The position numbers and the translations under genes were made by a program. Shown in pieces: positions 10,394 to 22,109 of a DNA stretch of 64,000 nucleotides (its first letter is position 1; the number at the start of each line of letters is the position of its first letter). The notes beneath the pieces are model-generated. The model was given only the letters and a program-made list of their open reading frames with translations. It had not been told where the DNA came from and searched no databases. This stretch comes from Nemophila menziesii (taxonomy: Eukaryota > Streptophyta > Magnoliopsida > Boraginales > Hydrophyllaceae), in contig JARWIR010000010.1 of assembly GCA_029959085.1 (NCBI GenBank), forward strand, positions 19,117,001 through 19,181,000. Reading direction: 5' to 3'.

Positions 10394-13300
10394 ACATAGA
10401 ATGTAAGAAGCATAAATAAAAGCTTGAAATGGGTTAACTGTCTCAGGCATGTCTTAAATAAGGATGTATGGATGTTCAGCCTCTTAGAGAATAAAGTTAG
10501 TAGGAGTAAAGCTCAAAATATTTGGGCTTCTAATTTTAGTAAGTGGCAGGTTGCAAGTAATTATGATCAGGATAAACATGGGAGGATTTGGACCTTTGGG
10601 ACAAAGTATAGTGGATGTTACAATTATGGAGAAGACGGACCAAGCAATGCTTTGCAAGGCTGTGCATATTCCATCAAAGACAATCTTCTTCTACTCACCA
10701 GTGTATGCCTTAAATCATCCTAATCAAAGGGAGCAACTATGGATAACTACAAGGGAGCATTATTACGAAAGATGTACCTTGGGTCTTACAGGGTGACTTT
10801 AATGAAGTCACTAGTACACATGAAAGACTTAATTGAACTTCTCTGTCAAGGGCTCACATGATATAATATCTTGTAAAGAGGATGTACATCTAATTGATCT
10901 GCCATATAATGGACCTTTATGCACCTAGACAAATAAATCAGAAGAAGATGATATGAGGGCTAGTAGAACTGACAGAACTTTGGTCAATGAAAGGTGGCTT
11001 AATACTTTCAAAGAAACATCAAGTTTGAGAATTCCTGGCCTCTCTGACCACTGTAGTCAACCTTTACATATAATGACCAATGGGAGGAGGAAAAATATAC
11101 CATTTAGATTCTCCAACATATGGCTTGAACATGAGACCGCTAGTTTAGGAAGTATGGGATAATTATATACAGGTTTCATCCATGTACAGACACACTAAGA
11201 AACTCGAAATTCTCAAAGCTAAACTGAGAGAGTTCACAATAAGTTCTTCAAGTACAATAATGAATATATAATCATTCTTCAAAACAAACTGCAAAATGTT
11301 CAACTTATGAGGATGCAAGGTATGAAAAGTAAAAGTATGCTAGATATAGAGAATGGTATTATAAGTGAACTTGATAAAGCTTTGAGTATTAAAGAGTCAA
11401 CCATGAAGCAAAGGTCAAGAGATCTGTGGGTGGACCTTGGGGACCAAAATACCTCTTATTTTAACAAGGTTATGTAAGGCAGAAACACTATGAACAAGAT
11501 CTCAAGCATTGTTGATAATCAAGGTATCTTAGTTGATGATGAAGATCAAGTAGCTCTAGTTTTCATACGATATTATACTAAAGATTTGGGATCAGCAAAC
11601 CCAAATGTTAAAAAGTATGATACTTAGTTGATTAAGGATATTTGCAACAAGGCCATCTCATTCAAGGATAGCAGCTCACTGATTTATCATATCACAAATG
11701 AGGAAATCAAGGGGCAATAATGTCAATTGACAGTTCAAAAAGCCCATGACCTAATGGGCTCTTCTCAGTATTTTTTAAAAGAAGTTGGGGCATCATTGGA
11801 GCAAAAATCTATGAGGCAATAAAGAGCTCATTTAGAGACATGGTTCTAAGAGGCGCTAGGCGCTACTAGGGCGGTTGACCACCTTGGAGTGCCTCGATGG
11901 CTATGCGGCCTATTAATCGAAATTTAGGAGATTTTTGCCTATGCGGTTTTTATATTATTTTACATCAAATATATATATTACTAATACATTAAATTGGCTA
12001 CTATTTATATCTTAATATACTTAAAGTAGACCAGTTTAACATAAACAGTATATATTTAACTATATAATAGTATAATTCATTATTATTAACCTAAAAATGA
12101 CCAGTTCGAGAAATCTAGACTTGAAATTTGAAAAATCATTCCTTCTTCTTTCTCTCATGCGTTCAAACTCTAACCAAAGTAGTTTTTTCGTTTTTTTCTT
12201 ATTTGTTGGGTTGGATTAGATTGAATTAATTATTTATTGGCTAGTATGCTAGGTAGTATTCGGTTTAGGGGACCCATTAATCCAATTTGATAGTTTATTA
12301 ATTATATTATTCGTAGATGAACCTTCTAGCCACCATCGAGAGAAATTCTAGGCGGATCGCACTTTGGAACGCCTAAGCGGAGCGCCTAGGCGACTAAGTG
12401 ACCTTGTTTTAGAACACTGTTTAGAGATGATCAAATATTAAAGGAGGTAAATGCAGCTAATATAACACCAATCCCTTAGATTCATAATCTAAGTACAACC
12501 AAGGATTATAGGTCAATTGCTTGTTGCAATGTGTTGTATAAGTGTATTTCCAAGATCTTATATAAACGGCTAAAGGGAGTCCTCCATAGCTTAATATCTT
12601 TCAACCAATCAGATTTTGTACCTGGAAGACAGATAGGGAAAATATATTAGTTACACAACAGCTGGTTAGGGCTATTCAAGAAAACGTATGTCTGATAGAT
12701 GTACTATAAAGCTTGACTTTATGAAGGCATATGACTCAGGATAGTGGGGCTTTGTGTTACAAACTTTAAAAGCTTTCAGTTTCCCAGATTAACTCATTGA
12801 ATGGATTAAAATGTTTCTCACTACAATCTCATATTCAATCATAATGAACGTGGGGCAGTGGGATTCTTTAAAGGAGCCCAGGGTTAAACACAGGAGGACC
12901 CAATGTCCCCTTATTTGTTTTTTATTTGTATAGAGGTACTCACTCAGATTCTAAAACATACAAGTATCAAGAAGGGATCCAAATGGCATCCTAAATGTGG
13001 GTAATTGAAGCTTAATCAACTGATATTTGCTAATAATCTGCTAGTATTCTTCAAGTCATCTGACAGCTTAATGATTTTTCACTTGATCTCAGGATTATAG
13101 ATCAGTGATAGAAAAAGTAACATCTTTTATGGGGGATGTTCTGAAAAGTTGAAGTGTGACATCAATGAAATCCTGAACATACCAGAAGGATGCCTCCCAA
13201 TGAAGTATTTGAAGGTACCACTCATAATAGGCAAGCTCAACTACAATGATTTCCAACCTCTGATTGATAAAATTACCAGTAAAGCTGATCATTGGAGTAC

Positions 13301-14039
13301 TATACATGTTTCTTATGCTAGAAGACTTTAAATAATCAAGGCAGTATTAAATGGAGCAGCAAGCCGCTGGTGTAGGGTGTCTACCATACCAAAAAAAGCT
13401 ATCAAAGAAATTTACCGCGGGATGATGGCCTTCTTATGGAAAGGACAGAGTGAGTATAAAGGTGGGGCCAAAGTCTTGTGGGATAATGTATGTAAACCTT
13501 ATACTGAGGGAGGACTTGGTGTAAAAGACACACTAACTTAAAACCAAGTGTCAAGTTAAAAGTGCTTTGGGGTTGCTGCCTTCCAAGAGAGGCCTTATGG
13601 TCATAATGGGTGCAAGTTGTCCTCCTAAAGCTTAAATCTATATGGCATAGATACCTCAAGAATCCTCCTGGGGGTGGACAAAAATTCTAAAAATGAAGAG
13701 CCCTTGCTAAGAATTTATTGTACTATCAAGTGGGTAATCGTAAGGATACATCTTTGTGGTGGGATAATTGGTTACCAAAAATGAAGTGTCTGAATGAGGT
13801 ACATGAGAGTTGTATGGCATCTTGTTATTATAGATTCAGTAAGGTTGCGAAATTCATCAATATGGGTGAGTGGAAATGGACACCAATGCTCAAGTTCATG
13901 CATACAATTAAAAAAGGGATTAGCACATCATAAAATAGAGATAAAATCATTTGTGTGGCCTCAAAGAAAGATAAATTGGTTACCCGTGAAGTGTATGAAC
14001 ATATCCGAGATAAAAGGTATGATAATATATGGAGCAAGT
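10394..14039 (+). pseudogene. LINE1 ORF2, endonuclease and reverse transcriptase (first part)
   Basis: The order is that of plant L1 ORF2. The AP-like endonuclease spans about 10400-11165 and includes LKWVNCLRHVL, a GDFNEV block near 10790, and DRTLVNERW and SDHC near 10970-11055. The reverse transcriptase spans about 11690-13700. The hAT MITE at 11839-12419 interrupts it after KSSFRD, and the frame resumes after it with an EYRPI-like block (DYRSIACC), FVPGRQ, and GCLPMKYLKVPL. The beginning of the zinc-binding RT-associated domain ends at 14039, where Athila copy C is inserted; it continues at 28791. Stops and frameshifts are frequent throughout. Confidence 0.75.
11831..12427. mobile_element. 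hAT-type MITE inside LINE1 RT
   Basis: The element at 11839-12419 (581 bp) has termini CATGGTTCTAAG and, from the right, CAGTGTTCTAAAAC. Exact 8-bp copies of TTTAGAGA flank it at 11831-11838 and 12420-12427, the hAT signature. Subterminal DNA is full of GGCGCTAGGCGC/CGCCTAGGCG palindromic words, and the core is very AT-rich. There is no coding capacity. The LINE1 reverse transcriptase reads from one side to the other if the element and one duplication are removed. Confidence 0.9.
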
Positions 14040-15619
14040 TAATGTCTCCCTGTTTGGGATAAATAAATACCGTTAGGAGACATCATATAAGGTAGAAACT
14101 GGACTTAGTTAGTCAATTTATAAGCATATTTTGCTATATCGCACTTTCTTCCTTCAGATTTGTATTATTGTTATTTTTAGAGCTTTTGTGCGTTAATTTT
14201 CTTGTTTAGTGTGAAGTTCTTAGGTACATAGATGCTTGAAGAAACCAAGATAAAGGAAGAAGTGGAGTTTAAATTCTAAAAGCAAAAGGAAGTGTCAAAA
14301 GAGAGAAATATATCACTTTAGTGAAGGAGGAAGAGCATTCAAAACTTGAAATTCGTCACTTCTAGGTCTCCCCGAGCTCAAACGGTGTAGATTCAGACCT
14401 GGTGGTTCAAATGCAAAAGGTGCATGTCTGAATTAACAAAATTTAAGAAGTGGAATCAGGTGATTTGGACCTATAGTGAAGACTTATTTTACTAAACTGT
14501 GTTCAGCAGTTTCGGGAATTGTAAAATAAACTTGGGTCCTAAATCATTTAACTAAGTCTAATAGGGGTCTTATCCGTTTTTAGCTCTATATAAGACTTCC
14601 TAAGCCTCATTATTCAGTATCGCTCAATAACTTTTCATATACGCTTAATTTCTGAGGGAGAGACTGAACAGAATACTTGGAAGCGAAGAGGCAGAAGTTG
14701 GAGAAGACTATCTTCCTCCAACAACAGCCAAATCATTCCAACCTTTAGGTTCTTTTCATATTTAATTAAGGAGTATGTACTTCATTAGTTTTATTTATTT
14801 TCTGCGTTTGATTATGAGCTAAATACTTTTATACTTGAGAATTGCATAATAGGTTGAACCCTAATTTATTTAATTAGTGTATTTAATTTTGGCATTAGTT
14901 TCTAATTTAATTTGAATCGTGTATTTTATATTGCTTATTATTTTGTATTTGAATTACTATCAATAATATAGCTAATCGAGATAGGTCATAGTAAATAGGC
15001 TATTCACTAGAGGCGGTGATCATCCAGAGGGGGGGGGGGGGGAGGGGTTCAATTACTAAACTAGATAATAAACGTGTGGTGTTTGTCATTGATCCTGATG
15101 GGCTTGACTAACCACGTAGCCAAATGGGTTAAATACGTAATCATCTAAACGTAGCTTATAGTCCCGCTGACGGGGTTTTTAATACTGTAGGATAGTTTCT
15201 AAGTCTACCCTGGCGGGAGTTAGGGAATAGTAGAGTCCCGACTAATATAGAAATATCAGTTCTACCCTTAGCGAAAGCATTAATTACATGAATTTAGGTG
15301 ATTCCCTAGCGAGACTCAAGTATATTTCTCATATATGCGTTTACTCTTACTTTATTTTCATTTAGTTCATCTTTAGTTAATTTACTTTCTTACGTTTAGT
15401 AGTTATTAAATCAATAAACCAAACAAAAATCTATTCGCCTTTTATTTATTTCATATCGCAATTAATTATACTCATTGTTTAAGCACATTTGTCTTACCTA
15501 CCCATCCCTGTGGAGACAATTAATCCGTTTTTACTGTTTTATTACTTAGACGACCCGTACACTTGCGTTAGTCGCTTCTTGTCTTTACTGTTGATTTTAT
15601 CACACTCTAGGAGCGGCCA
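14040..15619 (+). repeat. 5' LTR of copy C
   Basis: It starts TAATGTCTCCC (ancestral TGATGTCTCCC), carries the inverted repeat TGTCTCCC ... GGAGACATCA in its first 60 bases, and ends CGGCCA. A TATAAG-like box near 14588 may be the promoter. It contains a poly-G tract at 15031-15044. It aligns with the 3' LTR at 27236-28785 along its length but with many differences, so the insertion is old. Confidence 0.9.
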
Positions 15620-15625
15620 AGTTTT

Positions 15626-15643
15626 TGGCGCCGCTACCGGGGA
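15626..15643 (+). other. Primer binding site (tRNA-Asp), copy C
   Basis: TGGCGCCGCTACCGGGGA begins six bases after the LTR end. It is complementary to the 3' end of plant tRNA-Asp except at two positions. Confidence 0.8.
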
Positions 15644-15753
15644 TTGCAACATGTGACCCCTGTGTTTAATCCTTTTAGTAGAGTTAATGGTTATTATATG
15701 TTTTACGCTTTTCTTTTCTTTTTGTATTTTCCAGCTTTCTTAGGTTTTGGTGC

Positions 15754-16319
15754 ATGTTCTCGGATACCGAGGTGATACTCAGAGCTTATTGGAAAAAGGA
15801 AACAGAAAGACGTAAGCAAGAGAAAGAGATGGTTGATTTATGCAACAATGTTCAGGTGGAGGTTGATGAGGATGGGAACCTTGTAGTCCCACAGAATCAA
15901 GAAATTCAAAATCAAGCAGTTCAACGTCCACCGGTAGGAAATGCTCAACTCAAGTTAGTCTATGATCCATGGGTCGTGTAAACTCCAGAACAACAACCAT
16001 ACCGAGTACTTGATCTCAGAATTGGCCATCCAGACATTAACGTTGCTAAATTCAAGCCCGATCCGGGTATTATTGAATCAATTCCGAGACTTCGGAAATT
16101 TTCGAGGAGTGGATGGTGAAGATGCAATTCGAGTATTACAGAAATTCATGTAGATATGCGATGCGCATATTATGCAAGGTGTGACGCGAGAACATATGTA
16201 TTTCGCAAATTTTAGATTCTCCTCATAGATACAACAAGTGGGTGGCTTGATCAACAACCAAGGTATCGAATCACTAATTGGGGTGAGTTTACAAACAACA
16301 TTTTTTGACCGTTACTATC
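15754..16319 (+). pseudogene. Athila-type gag N-terminal part (copy C)
   Basis: The start MFSDTEVILRAYWKKETERR aligns in position with the gag starts of copies A and B and lies 110 bases after the PBS. The frame is open to a stop at 15979, then continues in other frames through YRVLDLRIGH and the capsid-like LQKFM and ICDAH blocks. It ends in TTFFDRYY, where copy B is inserted. The rest of gag lies at 25502-26160. It carries stops and at least one frameshift. Confidence 0.7.
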
Positions 16320-17793
16320 TGGTGGCTGGTAGGGTGTGATAAAATAATGATAAATAAAAATGCAACTATCACCCTAACCAATCACATTACTCACTGCAAA
16401 TATCACAGATCGTATGCAAGTTTTAATGATAATTTAGATGTCTCAGGGACTTAGCGTATTATGCGAATGGATTTGAATAATGTGTAGTAAGACTTAGTTC
16501 AATGAATTAAAGAATACTAAATTAAATATGAATAATAGGAGAGATAATCATTAAACTAAAGACTAATGCAAATAAATAAATATGTAAGAATAAGATGAGA
16601 GATATTGCGTGTATGCACTTATCCTTCTATTTCTTCTACTAGTTATAAGGGGGATTAAAGCTCTTAAAGTAAGTAGCCAGGATTCTATATTCCTCATAAC
16701 CCCTTTCTGGGTGGACTTAGGTGGCGACCTAACAATTACCAGGAGATTGGGTAAGGGGGCCCTGCGCAATGATTAGTTTTTAATCTCAAACCCTAATGAC
16801 TATCTAGTTAGGCAAGCCCTTCCGGATCACTACCTCACACTAGAAGTTTATGTGGTTTTTCAGCAATTAGACACCCCTTCCAGGTGACCATCCAACTGCT
16901 ATTAATGGGGTAGTCTATACTCGTGCATTAGCAAGAACTACGGTCAATACATTAAAGCGCATAAAACAAATATAAAGGCTAAGAAGCTCAATCAATTTAA
17001 AAAGGTTTTTCCCAAACAAAGTTAGATAGAAGAAAATAGAATTCAAAGATTATACATATGCAAAACCCAGTCTATGGGAAAATTAGTTCATGCTAATAAG
17101 AACTAAACTAAATAAAGATACACACTGTCAACTTGTTTCTCTTGATGACTTTCTAAGAGTAATATGAATTAAGGACTAGGCAATGACATGTTTACATGTT
17201 AAGAGGGTGTATTTATAGGTTTTTTCTAAGACTAGGTCAAAATATTGGAGTAGAAAGCAAGTAACTTGAGTCCAAGTCCAACTCAAATTTGTTTCCTAAA
17301 ATATAGGACAGGATAATCACTGCTCACTGTTTCAGTCATATCTCCTTCGTTATTGGGCCGATTTTTTCCCACTTTTTATCAACGCAACCGCAGAAGAAAG
17401 ATCTATCTAACCCGCTAAAGACTCATCCAAATACACAGCCGATTTGAAGTTATATTCACTTTAGTAGATGTAGTTGCAGAATTTTAGATTTATTTGGCAG
17501 CTTTTCCTTTCCTAATTCAACTCTACTTCAATTTATCTCTTGCTTCCTTCCATATCTTCTTTCTTTAACTCATTCAAATTGGTTTGGCATCTAATTATAT
17601 TCCATAAACCTTAATATCTTCACATTAACACACAAGTTAAACTAAATATGCTCTAAAAGTAATAAATCATCAAATCAAGATATGAATTAAGAAATTATCT
17701 ACATACGGGTAAAAAATCCATTAACAATTAGACAAATACACCTAAAATAATGCTTCCAACCTACATTAATATATCACAAATAGGGACACGTCA
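16320..17793 (-). repeat. 3' LTR of copy B
   Basis: This 1474-bp copy aligns throughout with the LTR at 24027-25496. In element orientation it starts TGACGTGTCCC, altered from TGATGTCTCCC, and ends CCA at 16320. The inner arm of the terminal inverted repeat is also altered (GGAAGCATT). Confidence 0.88.
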
Positions 17794-17808
17794 ACCTACA
17801 TTAATAAT

Positions 17809-17900
17809 ACTTCCCTATGTTCTTATTCTTTATTGTATCAAGACACCCTACTCAAAGTTGTATCGTCCTGATACAATAAAGAATAAGAACATAGGGAAGT
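17809..17900. repeat. Perfect 32-bp inverted repeat (fold-back)
   Basis: The arms 17809-17840 and 17869-17900 are exact reverse complements (outer word ACTTCCCTATGTTCTTATTC) around a 28-base loop. It lies 15 bases inside the 3' LTR of copy B, where the polypurine tract would be expected. No clear target duplication is visible. It could be a very small MITE or a local inverted duplication. Confidence 0.8.
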
Positions 17901-19371
17901 CTCTAAATACACACCAAAGTCAATTAAGCACAAAGGAAAGAATACAGTAGAAATATAGATAATAGACTCAAAGAAACTACTCAGAAAATTTCATGTAATA
18001 ATATTTACAAACTAGATTACATGTAAACTTGTCATACAAAGGATCAACACAGTTCAAATTCAAGATCGGATTAGCTTTGCAATGCACGAAGGAAAGGTTC
18101 ATCACTTAGTTTAACAAGGAGGCTATAGATTGTTCATTGAGCTTCACTAGTATCCAAAGATCCATCCAACTACTCTCTAATGGCTTAATTATTTCTAGAT
18201 TACATAGCAAAGAATCATAAGGTCCTTAAGGTTGTAATGTTGGCTTAGGGACGGTATGATAAGTATATTTGGATAATTTAGAGTGAGATTTTGGCTCTCT
18301 TCTCACTAGCCATCAACGAATCGCCCTATAGCTTGAGTTACTCTCATAAAATGTTCTCACTCAACCCAATAATTTGATGCACTAATTAGCACCCCCAATA
18401 ACCCAATATAAAGCATAAAGATGATCACATAAAAATTCCATTTTGCCGGTCCAAATATATTCAATCTTTTCATATCTATTTTTTCTTTTGTAATATAGCT
18501 ATGACTCTCTTTTTTATGTGAGATGTCATACTATTTTCAACATATTTCTTTTCATAACGTTTTTCATTTACTTTTACCCCAGCAAAGGGTTAAAATATAA
18601 TAAATAGTGAAGTATCATCTAAATATAGATCACAAATACATAAGCTCAAAATCTAACCCAATAATAATTCCCATAATGGTGGACCCACCACCCCAAACTC
18701 AAGCTTTATAATGATTGTCTATGCGCCGCGATTTGAGTGGGGGTAAAATGGAAAAGTCCTAAAATCTAAAGGGATATGGCTTATAATGTGGCTAAATAAA
18801 AAGGCTCTAGAGGGGGCTGAGAAGGATATAAATATAATAAATGGACATCAAGCTAAAAGACGACTAGGGGCTTATAAAAGAACCGCCTTAATCACTTTCT
18901 AAACTATGCAATTTCGTCATTCTCGTACCTTTAGCACGTTCATTAAATGGGTTTATCAACTAGCTCGGATTTCACGGCCTACACACCCATCAAGGCGCCC
19001 TAAGATCGAACATACTTCTACCGCATTGCTCACTAATCTTTTATTTACTATCGATGTGTGTTTCACGTTCATAATCAAAGCATACAAAATAATCAACTCA
19101 CGCATTAGTTTCTATCATTAACTTACTAAGCTTATGATTTCAAGCTATTAAACACACTCTACATCTAATCCCATGTATCAAAAAATTTATTTTTTTCCTA
19201 AAAACAGTAAAATCACATATAAATGGAGATGAGAGACAACGAATCCCCACACCCTGACTTAAAAATGAGGCATGTCCCCACGACTCGAAAAAGACTCAAT
19301 AAAAAAATTAAAAACAAGAAAATATTTCATATATAGAAATGGTAAGGAAGAAATAGGACATACTCTCGAGG
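17901..19371 (-). other. Athila 3' non-coding region of copy B with conserved blocks
   Basis: No gene is seen. Two blocks are shared with copy X. 18241-18310 (minus strand) matches 61868-61935, including GAGAGAGCCAAAA and CCGTCCCTAAGCCA. 19215-19330 matches 60935-61000, including GTGGGGACATGCCTCATTTT. Their conservation between two non-coding regions suggests a role in the element's RNA or reverse transcription; that is inference. 18310-19210 shows nothing else recognisable. Confidence 0.6.
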
Positions 19372-20567
19372 CTATTTCCTTAATTTATCAACATTCAAGA
19401 TAGAATTTGGTGGATCTTTCGCTATATCGCGCTTTAATTTCTCAAGGAGTTTCATGATGTGAACTTGATTAGCTTTGATTTGTGCCATATCTTCGGCCAA
19501 GAAGGCTTGAGCAGCTTAAACTTTATTTAATCGCTCCTCTACCCTTTCTCTCCAAATAAGATCCTCTTTTTTTATTCTTCTTATGGAGGTTTCTTAATTC
19601 CTGCTCCTCTTAAAATTGTCTTGATCCATGTTTTGTTGATATTATTCCTTAATTTATACATTAGTTTATCTTCTTCACCCCGAATCACATTCGCTTTTCG
19701 TACTAGGCACGTTAGTTGGATATTTCACATTAAATAACAAAAGTGGAGAGACCAAAAATCGCATCACCTCCTCAAAGATCAACTGTTCCACAACTACTTC
19801 TTCCCCTCTTAAAATACAATTCAAAAATATGGTGTTTCTCTAAGTTACATCAGAAGTTTGCATGTTTCCAAAGGTGTTTGGTGTGAGGAAATTGTGCCAA
19901 ATCTTCGTATCCGGTTGAAGATATTTGTAAGGCCAAGGTGCCTTCAATTCTCCCTTGTGTGATTTCACTTTTTCTTCATCTAATACATGCTTAAAAAGTT
20001 AATTCCAATCAAAAGTCTTGATATTTTCCACCGCTTCTCTATACTTACATGGGTTAAACCAATTTCTTGAACTAGAAGTGATTTCTAATCTCTTCAACTA
20101 AAAAAGGAACTAACTTTCCTCTAATTGGAACACGACCTTCACTATCTCGACTAAAGAGGCCTAAATAGAACTGGGAAACTAACTCCATACATAAACTTGA
20201 ACGTCTCATCATATATGTAGTCCAACCAATGTTTCTACCATCTCTAGAAATCTCTTGTAATCACATTGTCCAACTTCTTTTTCAAATATGCTCTCATGAG
20301 CAAAAGGTAATTTTGGTAGATGTGTTTTTGCAGAAGATAACAAGGCCTTCGAAGCTTCATAAATCTTAGGCATATGAATCTCGATTTGTAGAGGTTGTGG
20401 TGTCTTTTCCTTGAAAGTTGTTATCTTTTTTCTCTTTGAATTTACCACAACCGGCTTTTCTCTACTTTCTTGTCCTGTTTTACCCTTTTTCTTTGTACTA
20501 GAACTTTAACCTTTGTCAATCTTCTTCTTCTAAATAGTACACAATACCTTACTTTGATTCTTCTTCA
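19372..20567 (-). pseudogene. Athila late ORF (envelope-position / putative plant transposon protein)
   Basis: The frame runs from an ATG near 20567 to a TAG at 19372, with several stops. It opens with a Lys/Ser-rich basic region (KKKGKTGQESREKP) and continues with FAHESIFEKEVGQCDYKRF. It then has the family-typical WPYKYLQPDTKIWHNFLTP and LNCILRGEEVVVEQLIFEEV blocks, and ends in a coiled-coil-like segment (IKANQVHIMKLLEKLKRDI). This is the protein encoded 3' of pol in Athila elements, sometimes called env-like. I see no clear signal peptide or transmembrane segment, so no envelope function is claimed. Confidence 0.6.
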
Positions 20568-21039
20568 TCTCCCTAACAATAGATAATGTTTATGTTCTTT
20601 TCATCATCTCAATTGACCTCTCAACTCAAAGAATTGAGCACTCTTGAAATTTTTACCCCTTGATTTTGAGTTTAATAAGTGTTGTTTGGGTTAGGAAAGG
20701 TGTAAGGACGATGATTCTCTATATGGGTATGCTGAAATCTTGCTTTATTGGTACGGGTTTAAGAAATTGTTGGATAAGATTTGTAAATTTAGGCTTTCGA
20801 TTCTTTGATTCAAGGTGTTTTGCTTTGATATGGGTGGTTGAATCTTCTTATAATGATGTAGGAAAGGATCTTTGAATTTGTGGTGACTGGGGAGTATTTT
20901 GATGTGTAGTGAAGGTTTGTAGAAGCTTTAATGGAGTTCGAAAGCTTTGAGGAAGAAAGGGAGGCTTAAGGTTTTAATTTTTTTAGGTATAAACTGGCTT
21001 TCTCTTTTAATCCCTTTTAATTACTTCTTCTGGCGGCAT

Positions 21040-21372
21040 CTTGTGGTGCACCGCGGGTGAGGTGCGTTGTACCGCAGGCATCTTTTGTTCAACCCCTGTG
21101 CCACGGTCTTGACGATACCGTTTAGGCTATGGTGGTCTCGGCAAGGACCCTGATTTGACATACCGTTGTCACGGTTTAAGGTTGGTGCGGTGTACCACAT
21201 AAATGTTCAATTCTAGACCGTGTCAGTATCTGGCGCGAGTGACGACATGGTCAGGTTTGTGAGCCATGGCGTTGGACCGTAATTGTTGAACCGTGGTGAT
21301 GGTTTCCTTCGTGCGGTGCACCATGGAATCCATGAGGTATACCGCAAGAAAGCTCTGGATGACACCGTGGAA
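21040..21372 (-). repeat. GC-rich degenerate short repeats (copy B)
   Basis: The stretch is much richer in G+C than its surroundings and repeats variants of GGTGCACCGCGG, GTGCGGTGCACCATGG and GACCGTGGTG in both orientations. It lies between the protease and the late ORF. 20580-21040 is AT-rich with no recognisable domain. Confidence 0.6.
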
Positions 21373-21422
21373 ACTGTGTGGATGATAGGAACTGTGGGAT
21401 CTAACTTCCTCGGTTTCTTACC

Positions 21423-22109
21423 CTAGACATAAAATGTATCAGATACGTTTTTAGCACAGAGGGTAACTGTTCCCTCTTGGAAGTTGATGATGCTTTGACT
21501 TGTGGCCGAGAACGGCCTTCCAAGTATGATTTGAACCTTCTTATTTGCATAATAGTCAAGATTATCAAAGTAAATAGGGGTGGTGATATTACCTGCTTGG
21601 ACATGAACGCCCTCCAATGTTTCCCATGTCTTTGTCACTGCGCTATCCGCAAATTGTAAGTTCACGGGAGATTTTTCCACCTTCTTGATACCAAGCCTAT
21701 CGAACAGGGACTTGGGCATAAGATTCACACTCGAACCCAGATCGCACATGGCCTTCACTTTAAGCATACCACTAATTAGAATAGGAAGATTAAAGCGTCC
21801 TGGATCTTTGATCTTGAGTGGTAACTCCTTTTCAACTCTTCTAGAGACTCTCTCAGTATGAGCCACGGTCTCTTTACTAGCTTCTACACTCGCTTCTTTC
21901 TCTGGAATAAATTGCATGAATACCTGTTGCAGTGTAAGCTTTTTCTTCGTAATCTCAAGCATCCGGGCGTTGACTTTCTCTAGACTGTACGCCTGTACAA
22001 ATGCCTTGAGTTCAATGTCAAACTTTGGATTGGTCTTCCGAATAGATGGTGACATTGTTAAAACAATTGGTGGCGAATCCACCTTATCTTCTTCTTTCTT
22101 TTCTTGCAC
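21423..22109 (-). CDS. Athila-type aspartic protease region (copy B)
   Basis: An open frame of 228 codons. Residues 1-75 are a charged linker (MSPSIRKTNPKFDIELKAF). Then comes the retropepsin fold: LPLKIKDPGRFNLPI, active site CDLGSSVNLMP, VILQFADS-like LQFADSAV, DNLDYYANK and ILGRPFSAT. It is closely related to the protease of copy A, and the two diverge immediately after PIIHT. The frame is intact, but with gag broken and pol missing it is unlikely to be functional. It cleaves Gag-Pol in the parent family. Confidence 0.75.
   Translation of the reverse strand: MQEKKEEDKVDSPPIVLTMSPSIRKTNPKFDIELKAFVQAYSLEKVNARMLEITKKKLTLQQVFMQFIPEKEASVEASKETVAHTERVSRRVEKELPLKIKDPGRFNLPILISGMLKVKAMCDLGSSVNLMPKSLFDRLGIKKVEKSPVNLQFADSAVTKTWETLEGVHVQAGNITTPIYFDNLDYYANKKVQIILGRPFSATSQSIINFQEGTVTLCAKNVSDTFYV

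Noticed and set aside
19372..20567. True retroviral envelope gene
   Set aside because: It occupies the envelope position in an Athila element, but no signal peptide, cleavage site or transmembrane anchor is visible; only the family label is kept.
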